This document shows, in pieces, positions 34,015 through 42,481 of a stretch of 64,000 nt of DNA. How positions within the stretch are numbered: position 1 is the stretch's first letter; each line of letters begins with the position of its first letter. The position numbers and the translations under genes were made by a program. The stretch lies in the NCBI GenBank assembly GCA_947631685.1, contig CANRMI010000003.1, positions 62,001-126,000 of the forward strand. The letters run 5' to 3'. The stretch is from an uncultured Lachnospiraceae bacterium. GTDB taxonomy: Bacteria; Bacillota; Clostridia; Lachnospirales; Lachnospiraceae. The notes beneath the pieces are model-generated. The model was not told the origin of the DNA, ran no database searches, and worked only from the letters and a program-made list of their open reading frames with translations.

Positions 34015-34692
34015 TTATGTGATTGGAATGATCCTATCATATAGGGCAACAAACTGTTCATTAAGCTGAGCGTCCATATGATAATGTCCGAAGAACCACC
34101 GCTTAAAACTCAAGTCTTGTCTGACACGCTCTAAAAATCCCGTAAGCGCGTCGTTCTCGTACCAAGATGCCAGCATAAGCTGTACACTTCTTGGCGCGCA
34201 ATGTGTTAAAACATAATCAACACTCCAACCGTTTGCATCAAGAGCATCGATTGCCGCCTCCATCTCCTCATTGGACGGCATTTCCTCTTTCCACCATGAA
34301 ATATGTTCTTTTCTATATTCTTTGTCATGGGAGGATGCGCCGCCCATCACAAAGAATTTCTTGCCGTCAATGGTAAGAACCTGACCGCGTTCCAGATGAT
34401 AAATGCTTGGAGCGATCTCGCGGACTTTTCCGCCGAACATATCAACGACAGGGAAGTCGAGAAGATACTCAAAATTTTCATGGTTGCCATCAATCCACAG
34501 TGTCGTGAAACTCTTGCCGGACAACCATTTCCGCCACCACAACTCACGTTTTGACCCGTCCCATACAAGTCCGAAATCGCCGCAGACAATTAGATAATCT
34601 TCTTTGGAAAGATTTTTCTGCTGTGGAAATCTGTCCACAGATAACTTGGTGATGTCAATATCGCCATGAGTATCTCCAGTCACATAAATCAT
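34015..34692 (-). CDS. Calcineurin-type metallophosphatase
   Basis: About 225 residues contain all five phosphoesterase motifs: 'GDTHGD', 'VCGDFGLVWD', 'IDGNHENF', 'LTHCAP' and 'FFGHYH'. These coordinate a two-metal centre. Substrates of this small bacterial group range from phosphoproteins to cyclic nucleotides and RNA ends. ATG 34692 with AAAGGAG seven bases upstream is the start; the frame extends further upstream without support. Being directly upstream of rtcB suggests a joint RNA-repair role, which is inference. Confidence 0.88.
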   Translation of the reverse strand: MIYVTGDTHGDIDITKLSVDRFPQQKNLSKEDYLIVCGDFGLVWDGSKRELWWRKWLSGKSFTTLWIDGNHENFEYLLDFPVVDMFGGKVREIAPSIYHLERGQVLTIDGKKFFVMGGASSHDKEYRKEHISWWKEEMPSNEEMEAAIDALDANGWSVDYVLTHCAPRSVQLMLASWYENDALTGFLERVRQDLSFKRWFFGHYHMDAQLNEQFVALYDRIIPIT

Positions 34693-34770
34693 CTGAAAAC
34701 TCCTTTCTTCATTCGCGATCTGCATAGGAAAAGGATGTTTGTATGTCAGAAAAAATACTCTAGCCGCCCT

Positions 34771-36387
34771 TTAATAGGCATGCAGCAGTCCGCTGATTCC
34801 CTGCTCTTTAAAGATATTCTTATAGTAGCCGATCTCATCAAATATCAGCTCATCAATGACCTGCATTCCCAGAAGTTCTACCGGAGCCTTGTCATCCGTG
34901 AGCAGGTATTCCCCTGCTTCATAGGGGATCATGTTCTCTTCCGCTCTGGCCATCAGCGCCCGCAGTTCTTCATCCTGAAGCGCTTCTACTCTCTCCGGAA
35001 AATTTTCCATCAGGGAGTCCTCCGCGAATGCGAAAAGCTCCCGATTGGTAGTGGCGGGCACATTCACCGTATACACATGGGGAAACACTTCTGCAATGGT
35101 ATCCGACAGGTGCTGGTTGATATTTCCCTCTTTTTCCGTATGCATATTCATGTTTACCACCATGACACCGTCTTCCTTTAAATGTTCTTTTACCAAAGTA
35201 AAGAATTCCACGGAGGACATCTGAAAGGGAATGGTAATGTCCTGATAGGCATCCACCATGATCACATCATATTTTTCTTTAATGGCATTCAAATAGGCCC
35301 GTCCGTCATAAGTCACTACCTCAATATCCTCCGGAAGCGCAAAGTAGCGCTCCGCCAGGTCCGTAATCTTTTTGTCTATTTCTACTCCCTCAATTGTCAC
35401 ATCCCCAAAATACCGCCTACACTGCCCCGCAAAGGTTCCCGTCCCCATGCCCAGCACCAGGATGCTTGCCTCCTCTTTTTCTGCAAGTCCTCCCATCACC
35501 GGTGCCGCTAAGGCATAATCATAATACATTCCCGTCAGGGAATCCTCTTTCATCAGAATGGACTGTACGCCGAAAAGCACGTTGGTGGACAAGATCACCC
35601 TGTCCCCTTCGTCTTTTACCTGCAAGTAGTTATAGATGGACTCTCCCTCAAACAGCAGATCATTTTCCCAGAACGCGAACCTGCTGCCCGCGCCCAGTCC
35701 GAAGCAGAGCAGATAGCAGAGCAGGCTTCCTGCGCAGAGCGCTCTTTTCTTTTTGGGGGAACCGAAACCGGTACTGATAAAATACACCAGTCCAAGCACC
35801 AAAAGAATCCCGGCAAAGAGCAGAAAGGTCACAGCCGTTCCCACTGCCGGAATCGTCACAAAGGTGGGCACAAAAGTGCCGATGATGCTTCCTATGGTAT
35901 TGAACGCCCCCAGCGTTCCCACGGTCTTTCCGCTCTCATCCAGACTGTCCACCGTATACTTTACCAAAGAAGGGGTTACCGTCCCCAGCAGAAACAGTGG
36001 AAATACAAAGATGATCATGCAGGCCAGAAAAGCCGCCCAGATCAGAAAATTCTGATTCACAGCCAAGATCAGGAGGCCCGATATTCCCAGAATGATATAT
36101 TTCCCCAGAAAGGGAATGGCGGCTATCCACACCGCGGAGATCAGAATCCTCCCGTAGAGCTTGTCCGGATTGGGATTTTTGTCCGCGCTCCTGCCCCCCC
36201 AGACATTTCCCAGAGCCATGGCGATCATAATGGTACCAATAATGATCGTCCACACAATCTGTGAAGAACTAAAGTAAGGCGCCAGTAATCTGCTGGCGCC
36301 CAATTCTACCGCCATAACGGACATTCCCGCAAAAAATTCCGTCAGGTAGAGGTAATATTTATTTTGCAATATCTTTTTTCCGTTCAT
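34771..36387 (-). CDS. Membrane-bound spermidine-synthase-like fusion protein
   Basis: About 538 residues combine roughly eight membrane helices (1-260) with a soluble aminopropyltransferase/methyltransferase-like domain (270-530). The N-part starts 'EFFAGMSVMAVELGASRLLAPYF', typical of these fused proteins. In the C-part 'ILVLGMGTGTFAGQC' is the nucleotide-binding loop (GxGxG), 'EGVEIDKKITDLAERYF' the acidic strand end and 'YDVIMVDAYQD' the catalytic Asp region; 'IPFQMSSVEFF' follows. The physiological product is not established for this fused class. ATG 36387 with AAAGGA upstream is preferred over the longer frame. It lies 79 bases beyond the feo operon. Confidence 0.82.
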   Translation of the reverse strand: MNGKKILQNKYYLYLTEFFAGMSVMAVELGASRLLAPYFSSSQIVWTIIIGTIMIAMALGNVWGGRSADKNPNPDKLYGRILISAVWIAAIPFLGKYIILGISGLLILAVNQNFLIWAAFLACMIIFVFPLFLLGTVTPSLVKYTVDSLDESGKTVGTLGAFNTIGSIIGTFVPTFVTIPAVGTAVTFLLFAGILLVLGLVYFISTGFGSPKKKRALCAGSLLCYLLCFGLGAGSRFAFWENDLLFEGESIYNYLQVKDEGDRVILSTNVLFGVQSILMKEDSLTGMYYDYALAAPVMGGLAEKEEASILVLGMGTGTFAGQCRRYFGDVTIEGVEIDKKITDLAERYFALPEDIEVVTYDGRAYLNAIKEKYDVIMVDAYQDITIPFQMSSVEFFTLVKEHLKEDGVMVVNMNMHTEKEGNINQHLSDTIAEVFPHVYTVNVPATTNRELFAFAEDSLMENFPERVEALQDEELRALMARAEENMIPYEAGEYLLTDDKAPVELLGMQVIDELIFDEIGYYKNIFKEQGISGLLHAY

Positions 36388-36466
36388 CTGATAGTTTTCC
36401 TTTCCGTTTGGCTGCGCAAGCCGCTTCCCTATCAGCATATCACAGATTTTCTTTATATACAAACGG

Positions 36467-36607
36467 TTAATTTCCGCAATGGCCGCCGCAGTGACTGCAG
36501 TCGCCGCCGCACTGTAAGGACTTTCCCCGCTTTTTGTCCCGGATCATGCTTCTGATCACCAGAACCACTATGCCTGCCAACGCAGCCAGCACTACTATTG
36601 TTCCCAT
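36467..36607 (-). CDS. FeoB-associated Cys-rich membrane protein
   Basis: A 46-residue protein starts with one membrane helix ('GTIVVLAALAGIVVLVI'), a basic stretch (RDKKRGK) and a C-terminal cluster of five cysteines and two histidines (CGGDCSHCGGHC). This architecture defines the small partner encoded after feoB in many Firmicutes, thought to help ferrous iron transport or sense iron. GGAGGG precedes ATG 36607, 29 bases after the feoB stop. Confidence 0.9.
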   Translation of the reverse strand: MGTIVVLAALAGIVVLVIRSMIRDKKRGKSLQCGGDCSHCGGHCGN

Positions 36608-36636
36608 AAATACCCTCCTTTACTTCGTCAGGCGAA

Positions 36637-38835
36637 TTATTTCGCCTTGGCTAACCTGCCGCTCACTTTCAGAGTCATACTTTCTTTATACGGTCTCACC
36701 AAAAGCCAGACAAATCCCACAACCAGTATAAACGCCGCTACAGTACCAATCCCGAAGCTGCCGGTAGCGATCAGATTGCCGATCTGGTATACGCAGAGCG
36801 CCACGATATAGGCAAAGACACACTGATACCCGATAGCAAACCAGAACCATTTGGCATTGTTCATCTCCCGCTTTATCGCGCCCATCGCCGCAAAGCAGGG
36901 CGCGCACAGCAGATTGAATACCATGAAGGAGTAGCCCGCCAGCGCAGTCATGCTGCCTGCCAAAGTCATCCAAATGGCTTCCCCGTTGTCCCCCAGCTCT
37001 TCCAGGCCTTCCGCCCAGTCAGGATATAGGATTCCAAAGGTACCTACCACATTTTCCTTTGCTACCAGACCGGTAACGGCTGCCACCGCCGAGCGCCAGT
37101 CACCCCAGCCCAGAGGCGTGAATATCCATGCGATGCCGTTTCCGATCGCCGCCAGAATACTGGAATCCAGCTCGGATTCCTCCAGCATTCTGAAGGAGCC
37201 GTCTACCCAGCCGAAGAAAGAAGTAAACCATACCAGAATGGTGGATAAAAGGATAATGGTCCCTGCCTTTTTGATAAAGGACCAGCCTCTTTCCCACATG
37301 CTTCTGAGCACATTTCCCACGGTGGGCATATGGTACGCGGGCAGCTCCATGACAAAGGGCGCCGGTTCTCCCGCAAACATCTTTGTTTTCTTTAAAATGA
37401 TACCGGAGCAGACAATTGCCGCGACTCCGATGAAGTAGGCGCTGGGCGCAACCCACCACGCCCCGCCGAACAGCGCGCCTGCGATCAGACCGATGATCGG
37501 CAGCTTTGCCCCACAGGGGATAAAGGTGGTGGTCATAATGGTCATCTTTCTGTCCCTGTCATTTTCAATGGTACGGGAGGCCATAACACCGGGTACGCCG
37601 CAGCCCGAACCGATCAGCATGGGAATGAAAGATTTGCCGGACAGCCCGAACTTACGGAAGATCCTGTCCATGATAAACGCCACACGGGCCATATAGCCAC
37701 AGGCTTCCAGAAACGCCAGGAAAATAAAGAGGACCAGCATCTGAGGTACAAATCCCAGCACAGCGCCCACGCCGGCTACAATACCGTCAAGAATCAGCCC
37801 TTTCAGCCAGGCCGCGCAGCCTATGGCATCCAATCCCTGCTCCACCAGTACGGGAATCCCGGGAATTTCCAGCCCAAACAGGCTCCAGCCATCGCCGAAT
37901 ACCCCGTCGTTGGCCCAGTCCGTCGCCCAGGTACCTACCGTCGTGACGGATATATAGTACACCACGAACATCACTACCGCGAAAATGGGCAATGCCAGCC
38001 ACCTGTTGGTAACAATCTTATCAATTTTGTCGGAAACCGTCAACTTTTCCTTCCGGTTTCTGCTATAACATTCCCGTATAACGGAAGAAATATACAGATA
38101 CCTCTCGTTGGTGATGATACTCTCCGTATCGTCCTGCATATCTTCTTCCAGTTCTTTGATCTCCTGCGCTACGTCCGGCAGATTCTCTGCCTGTTCCCCT
38201 ATCTTATCATCCTTTTCCAGCAGTTTGATCGCGAAAAAGCGCTTCTGCTCCTCTTGCACTACGCCGGTGAGTTTCTTCTCCACCGCGGCAATGACGCTTT
38301 CCACCTTTGGCGCAAATGTACAGGCAATCTTTGCGGCCTTTTTTCTCTCCGCCGCCTCTATGGCTTTCCGCGCCGCCGCTTCTATTCCCGTACCCTTTAA
38401 AGCGGATATTTTCACCACTTCGCAGCCCAGCTTCTCACTGAGTTTCGCGGTATCGATCCTGTCTCCGTTCTTGTCCACCACATCCATCATGTTGACTGCC
38501 ATGACCATGGGAATGCCCAGCTCCATCAGCTGGGTGCTCAGGTACAGATTCCTCTCAATATTAGTACCGTCCACAATATTGAGAATGGCATCCGGTTTTT
38601 CGTTGATCAGATAGTTCCGGGCCACAACCTCTTCCAATGTATATGGAGAAAGGGAATAGATTCCGGGCAGGTCCATGATCACTACGTCTTCTTTCCTGCC
38701 CTTGAGCCTGCCCTCTTTCTTCTCCACGGTAACGCCGGGCCAGTTTCCCACGAACTGGTTGGAGCCGGTCAGTGCGTTAAATAATGTTGTTTTGCCGCTG
38801 TTGGGATTACCGGCCAATGCGATCTTCATTGACAT
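36637..38835 (-). CDS. feoB: Ferrous iron transporter FeoB
   Basis: FeoB imports Fe2+ across the cytoplasmic membrane. The 732 residues begin with a GTPase domain: G1 'GNPNSGKT', G2 threonine in 'GNWPGVTVEKK', G3 'DLPGIYSL', G4 'NMMD', and a guanine-dissociation-inhibitor-like helical region to about 270. The membrane part has two Gate motifs, including 'SGCGVPGVMASRTI' and 'CGAKLPIIGLI', and ends with several helices. AGAGG six bases before ATG 38835 supports the start. It follows two feoA genes and is followed by the Cys-rich partner, so the whole operon is present. Confidence 0.97.
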   Translation of the reverse strand: MSMKIALAGNPNSGKTTLFNALTGSNQFVGNWPGVTVEKKEGRLKGRKEDVVIMDLPGIYSLSPYTLEEVVARNYLINEKPDAILNIVDGTNIERNLYLSTQLMELGIPMVMAVNMMDVVDKNGDRIDTAKLSEKLGCEVVKISALKGTGIEAAARKAIEAAERKKAAKIACTFAPKVESVIAAVEKKLTGVVQEEQKRFFAIKLLEKDDKIGEQAENLPDVAQEIKELEEDMQDDTESIITNERYLYISSVIRECYSRNRKEKLTVSDKIDKIVTNRWLALPIFAVVMFVVYYISVTTVGTWATDWANDGVFGDGWSLFGLEIPGIPVLVEQGLDAIGCAAWLKGLILDGIVAGVGAVLGFVPQMLVLFIFLAFLEACGYMARVAFIMDRIFRKFGLSGKSFIPMLIGSGCGVPGVMASRTIENDRDRKMTIMTTTFIPCGAKLPIIGLIAGALFGGAWWVAPSAYFIGVAAIVCSGIILKKTKMFAGEPAPFVMELPAYHMPTVGNVLRSMWERGWSFIKKAGTIILLSTILVWFTSFFGWVDGSFRMLEESELDSSILAAIGNGIAWIFTPLGWGDWRSAVAAVTGLVAKENVVGTFGILYPDWAEGLEELGDNGEAIWMTLAGSMTALAGYSFMVFNLLCAPCFAAMGAIKREMNNAKWFWFAIGYQCVFAYIVALCVYQIGNLIATGSFGIGTVAAFILVVGFVWLLVRPYKESMTLKVSGRLAKAK

Positions 38836-38914
38836 ACTCTACCTCTTTTCCTTTTTTCTTTTTGTTTGTTTCCACTTCTTTTTATTAGTTTTAACTAACT
38901 ACCGGGTAAAAAAA

Positions 38915-39136
38915 TTACTCCACCGCGATCATTTCGGCGTCCGCCTTCCGCAGGGACAGCTCATAACCTCTTACCGTCACTTCCACAGGATCACCTAAAG
39001 GCGCCACTTTCCTGACATAGACCTCCACGCCCTTCGTGATCCCCATGTCCATGATACGTCTCCTGACAGGGCCCTCACCGGTCAGTCCCGCCACTTTCAC
39101 CGTTTCTCCGCATGGAACTTCTCTCAATGTTTTCAT
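38915..39136 (-). CDS. feoA: FeoA-family protein (second copy)
   Basis: The 73-residue SH3-like protein contains 'GETVKVAGLTGEGPVRRRIMDMGITKGVEV' and 'PLGDPVEVTVRGYELSLRKADAEMI', which are diagnostic of FeoA. It is a cytosolic accessory of FeoB. Its start codon is directly preceded by copy B of the repeated leader element. It lies 79 bases before feoB and 40 bases after the first feoA. Confidence 0.94.
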   Translation of the reverse strand: MKTLREVPCGETVKVAGLTGEGPVRRRIMDMGITKGVEVYVRKVAPLGDPVEVTVRGYELSLRKADAEMIAVE

Positions 39137-39166
39137 ATTCTCCTCTCATTCTGCCGCTTTGCGGCC
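39137..39166 (-). promoter_or_regulatory. Conserved hairpin/Shine-Dalgarno leader element, copy B
   Basis: On the minus strand GGCCGC-AAA-GCGGC forms a perfect small hairpin, followed by AGAATGAGAGGAGAAT and the feoA ATG. Shares the exact 17-mer GCGGCAGAATGAGAGGA with copies at 21274 and 54251. It sits within an operon, between two feoA genes. Confidence 0.85.
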
Positions 39167-39176
39167 CTGGGACAGC

Positions 39177-39392
39177 TTAGCCTGCCACCATGATCTTATT
39201 CGCCATATCCCTGCCTATGGCAACCCGCGAATCTTTCACATTCACAATGATATTGCCCGCGGCCACGGATATTACCGTCACTTCCCCGCCCACAATAAAT
39301 CCCAGGTTTTCCAGGAATTTTCTGGTTTCTTCCTTTCCCCCAACCCGACTTATGATGTTTTTTTCTCCGGCCCTTACCATAGATAACGGCAT
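39177..39392 (-). CDS. FeoA-family protein (first copy)
   Basis: About 71 residues with 'RVGGKEETRKFLENLGFIVGGEVTVIS', 'GNIIVNVKDSRVAIGRDMANKIMV' correspond to the FeoA SH3-like fold of the type that precedes a second FeoA in Clostridia. ATG 39392 has AAGGA about nine bases upstream; the longer frame to 39431 runs into the operator. It is the first gene of the feo operon, and its promoter carries a palindromic operator. Confidence 0.9.
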   Translation of the reverse strand: MPLSMVRAGEKNIISRVGGKEETRKFLENLGFIVGGEVTVISVAAGNIIVNVKDSRVAIGRDMANKIMVAG

Positions 39393-39410
39393 ACGCTCAC
39401 TTCCTTTTTC

Positions 39411-39445
39411 ATTGTTAGTATATTCTAACAATCATTAGAAGTCAA
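39411..39445 (-). promoter_or_regulatory. feo promoter with palindromic iron-regulator operator
   Basis: On the minus strand TTGACT (plus 39440-39445) and TATACT (39417-39422) have a 17-base spacer. Overlapping the -10 is ATTGTTAG-TATATT-CTAACAAT (39411-39432), with perfect 8-bp arms. The position and the TTAG...CTAA arms resemble binding sites of DtxR/IdeR-type metal repressors, so iron repression is likely. Confidence 0.75.
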
Positions 39446-39508
39446 TAACTTTTTTTCAAAATTTTATCTGTCATGTTCCAAAACAGGAAGCAATAACGGC
39501 GGATTAAC

Positions 39509-39537
39509 TTGACAGTTCTGGGAGAATCACAAATAAT
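39509..39537 (+). promoter_or_regulatory. Promoter of the gene at 39582
   Basis: TTGACA (39509-39514) and AATAAT (39532-39537) separated by 17 bases. Confidence 0.6.
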
Positions 39538-39581
39538 AGAAAGAGAAAAATTTGAAAAAACAAAAAAGGAGATTCGCCGTC

Positions 39582-40268
39582 TTGAACAAAACATACGATC
39601 CCCTGTTTCATAGTGATGTACAGGAAAAAGTACTGTTTATCTGCGGAATTGTATTCTTTCTCTGCGCCCTGCTTGACCATGTTTTTAACGGTGGCAGCCT
39701 GGCGGATCTCTTCTTCGCGTTCTGCCTTGCCGCATGGTATCTTCTGGCAATGCTCCTGTTTTTTAAATTGTGGAACGGATACTGTATCCGGGATGACGGC
39801 ATAGTCTTTCACTGCAGATTGGTAAAAAATAAATTGTTATATCAGGATATTCAATGTATCCTCGTTACCAACGGGTGGCGAAGACACAGTATTGTGAAAA
39901 CTCCTTACGTTGCCCTCATCGGCGGGAAGCCGGATGAAATCCTGCGGTACTGCGCGGAAAATCCCAGGCACCGTGTATTAAGCAGCGCTGACATACAGAG
40001 TAAACTGGGGGCAGCGATTGGACATTATGAGGAGATCCAGCAGATGTTTAGAAAGGGATCGTCCCACATTTGTAATTACGGATTCTTATGGAATAAAAGA
40101 GAAATGCACCGGATACTGGAAAGATTTTCGGGAAACTACTATATCGCGGCATCCGTGCTGCAGAACTTCTATGATGAGTTTCGTGACATTGCGAAAAAGT
40201 ATTCTATAAGCAGCGAACGGATCCACGTGATCAACGATTCCACAAACGGGAAATTTATATGGTGGTGA
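39582..40268 (+). CDS. Membrane protein of unknown function
   Basis: I recognise no named family with confidence. Two hydrophobic helices near the N-terminus ('KVLFICGIVFFLCALL' and 'LFFAFCLAAWYLLAMLLFF') form a hairpin, followed by about 160 cytosolic residues beginning with a PH-like strand pattern ('NGYCIRDDGIVFHCRLVKNKLLYQDIQCILV'), similar to bacterial PH-domain membrane proteins. TTG 39582 is preferred because AAGGAG lies about ten bases upstream; TTG 39552 is the alternative. It stands alone between the feo operon and the leuA fusion, with its own promoter. Confidence 0.6.
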   Translation: MNKTYDPLFHSDVQEKVLFICGIVFFLCALLDHVFNGGSLADLFFAFCLAAWYLLAMLLFFKLWNGYCIRDDGIVFHCRLVKNKLLYQDIQCILVTNGWRRHSIVKTPYVALIGGKPDEILRYCAENPRHRVLSSADIQSKLGAAIGHYEEIQQMFRKGSSHICNYGFLWNKREMHRILERFSGNYYIAASVLQNFYDEFRDIAKKYSISSERIHVINDSTNGKFIWW

Positions 40269-40288
40269 CGCGCTCGTCAGGTTTTCCG

Positions 40289-40329
40289 ACGCGGGAACCG
40301 GAAACTGTCCCGAATCCCGGTTCCCGCGT
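40289..40329. terminator. Long inverted repeat between convergent genes
   Basis: ACGCGGGAACCGG (40289-40301) pairs perfectly with CCGGTTCCCGCGT (40317-40329). There is no T tract on either side, but the location between two converging genes suggests a bidirectional terminator. Confidence 0.45.
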
Positions 40330-40358
40330 GAAACAGATAACACGGCCTTTTTCTCCGG

Positions 40359-42362
40359 CTATTTTTCTCTCCTATACTGCACCGGCGTCATGCCAAAAGT
40401 CTTTTTGAACAGTCTGTTGAAATGCTCCGCGTTTTCATAGCCCACGCTGTCCGCTATGCTCTCCACGCTCTGGGCCGTTTCTTCTAAAAGCACCTGGGCC
40501 CTTTTTAAACGGGCTTCCTTCACCAGCTCTTGGAATGTTTTGCCTGACTGTTTCTTAATGTATTTGGAAAGGTAAGGCGTGGAAAGGTGTACTTCCTTTG
40601 CCAGCCCCTCCAGGGTGACCTCCTGATAATGATTCTGAATATAATTCAGGATTTCCACAAGGCGCTCTTCCTGTCCTTCCGTGGCATGGAGCGCTTCCGT
40701 CAGTTTGTTGGCCGCTACCACCAGCGCCGCAATAGAGCTCTTGATAATATCCTCATCGATTCCAACGCCCCAGTAGGTTCTGCCCTGATTGACAATCCCC
40801 ACATAGGCGGCCGCTTTGGAAGCGGAACCTCTGGAAACCGCGTGTTCCTCATATACAGTCAGCTCATAGCTGATACCAAAATACGCCTTGAGCGCGTTGC
40901 TGACCGCATCCAGACGCCCGTTTCCGGAAGTTTCCATGATCTTTTTCTCGTTGTTCTGCTCAATGGTAACTTCCGCCATGATCCCGTTGATCTGTTTAAA
41001 ATGGCACTCCGGAATATCGAATACAGGCCTGTAATTGACGTACTGCTCCTTAAACAGCCGGTAAATATCTTCCGGCGAAAGCTCTTTGTGTCCCTTATCC
41101 GATTCATTCTTAACCAGATACCGGACTTCCTCTTTCATATTATCCGGCAGCGAGATCCCGTAATTCTGCTTGAGGATAAAGGCAATTCCTCCCTTGCCGG
41201 ACTGGCTGTTGATACGGATCACGTCGGATTCGTACTCCCGTCCCAGATCCTTGGGATCGATGGGCAGATACGGCACCGTCCAGACCTCTTTGCTCTTTCC
41301 CTCCTGGCGCCATGTCATTCCCTTGGAAATAGCGTCCTGATGGGAGCCGGAGAATGCGGTAAATACCAGGTCGCCGCTGTAGGGTGTTCTTTCATGCACC
41401 CGCATTCCCGTGAGCTGCTCGTATTTTTCCCTTATCTGCATGATATGGGAGAAATCCAGTCCGGGATCCACGCCGTGGCAGGCCATATTCATCGCCAGGG
41501 TGACCACATCCACGTTGCCGGTTCTCTCTCCGTTGCCAAATAAAGTGCCCTCCACTCTGTCGGCACCGGCCAGGATCCCGAACTCCGCGTCACTGATCCC
41601 GCAGCCTCTGTCGTTGTGGGGATGTACGCTCAATACCACCGCGTCCCTGTATTTTAAATGCTTGTGGATATATTCCACCTGTGCCGCGAATACATGGGGC
41701 ATCGCCACCTGTACCGTAGTGGGGATATTGATAATGGCCTTGCGTTTTTTATCCGGCTTCCAGACATCCAGTACCGCGTTGCAGACCTCCACCGCGTAGT
41801 CCACCTCCGTCTGGGAAAAACTTTCGGGACTGTACTCAAAGGTAAAGTTCCCCTCCGTCTCTTCTGCCAGCTTCTGCAGCAGCTTCGCGCCGTCCACGGC
41901 CAGCTGCTTGATCTCTTCCTTACTCTTCTTAAATACCTGTTCCCGCTGTGCCACGGAAGTGGAATTGTAAAGATGTACCACCGCATGGGGGGCACCCTTT
42001 ACCGCTTCAAAGGTTTTGCGGATAATGTGCTCTCTGGCCTGCGTCAGCACCTGAATGGTCACGTCATCGGGAATCATATTTCTCTCGATCAGCGCCCGTA
42101 AAAAATTGTATTCCGTATCGGAAGCCGCAGGAAATCCCACTTCGATCTCTTTAAATCCCACGTCCAGAAGCATCCGGAAAAATTCCAGCTTTTCTTCCAG
42201 TCCCATGGGCTCCACCAAAGCCTGGTTGCCGTCCCTTAAGTCCACGCTGCACCAGATGGGCGCTTTTTCAATGCAATCCTTTTTTACCCAATCGTAAGTC
42301 ACCTGCGGCGGCATAAAATAGGACTTTTTATACTTCTTTTTAAAATCGGTCTTACTGCTCAT
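40359..42362 (-). CDS. leuA: 2-isopropylmalate synthase fused to an AraC-type DNA-binding domain
   Basis: Residues 1-565 are a complete 2-isopropylmalate synthase, the first step of leucine synthesis from acetyl-CoA and 2-ketoisovalerate. '[12 protein letters not shown]' and '[11 protein letters not shown]' bind the metal and substrate, '[10 protein letters not shown]' follows, and the leucine-sensing regulatory domain runs to '[13 protein letters not shown]'. Residues 566-667 are an AraC/XylS double helix-turn-helix: '[24 protein letters not shown]' is the first and '[31 protein letters not shown]' the second, with the diagnostic end. The frame is continuous with no stop or shift. ATG 42362 has AGGAG nine bases upstream. 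A DNA-binding, leucine-sensing trigger enzyme is the obvious hypothesis. Confidence 0.93.
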   Translation of the reverse strand: MSSKTDFKKKYKKSYFMPPQVTYDWVKKDCIEKAPIWCSVDLRDGNQALVEPMGLEEKLEFFRMLLDVGFKEIEVGFPAASDTEYNFLRALIERNMIPDDVTIQVLTQAREHIIRKTFEAVKGAPHAVVHLYNSTSVAQREQVFKKSKEEIKQLAVDGAKLLQKLAEETEGNFTFEYSPESFSQTEVDYAVEVCNAVLDVWKPDKKRKAIINIPTTVQVAMPHVFAAQVEYIHKHLKYRDAVVLSVHPHNDRGCGISDAEFGILAGADRVEGTLFGNGERTGNVDVVTLAMNMACHGVDPGLDFSHIMQIREKYEQLTGMRVHERTPYSGDLVFTAFSGSHQDAISKGMTWRQEGKSKEVWTVPYLPIDPKDLGREYESDVIRINSQSGKGGIAFILKQNYGISLPDNMKEEVRYLVKNESDKGHKELSPEDIYRLFKEQYVNYRPVFDIPECHFKQINGIMAEVTIEQNNEKKIMETSGNGRLDAVSNALKAYFGISYELTVYEEHAVSRGSASKAAAYVGIVNQGRTYWGVGIDEDIIKSSIAALVVAANKLTEALHATEGQEERLVEILNYIQNHYQEVTLEGLAKEVHLSTPYLSKYIKKQSGKTFQELVKEARLKRAQVLLEETAQSVESIADSVGYENAEHFNRLFKKTFGMTPVQYRREK

Positions 42363-42406
42363 TTTCACTCTCTCCTCTTCGCCGCTTGCTCTTTATTTGT
42401 TTTCCA

Positions 42407-42435
42407 ATCTTAACATAGATGTACGGCGCAAACAA
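42407..42435 (-). promoter_or_regulatory. Putative promoter of the leuA-araC fusion gene
   Basis: TTGTTT (plus 42430-42435) and TAAGAT (42407-42412) on the minus strand, 17 bases apart. The short leader shows no T-box or attenuator. Confidence 0.55.
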
Positions 42436-42446
42436 GGGACAAATTT

Positions 42447-42463
42447 AATCAATTAACTTGATT
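42447..42463. promoter_or_regulatory. Palindrome upstream of the leuA-araC promoter
   Basis: AATCAA-TTAAC-TTGATT is a perfect inverted repeat in an AT-rich tract, centred about 55 bases upstream of the expected transcription start. This position fits an activator site, possibly for the fused AraC domain itself. Confidence 0.4.
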
Positions 42464-42481
42464 TATTTTAACCTTTTTAAG

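Noticed and set aside
42363..42481. T-box or leader-peptide attenuator before leuA
   Set aside because: The predicted leader is under 40 bases, with no leucine codon run and no terminator/antiterminator pair.
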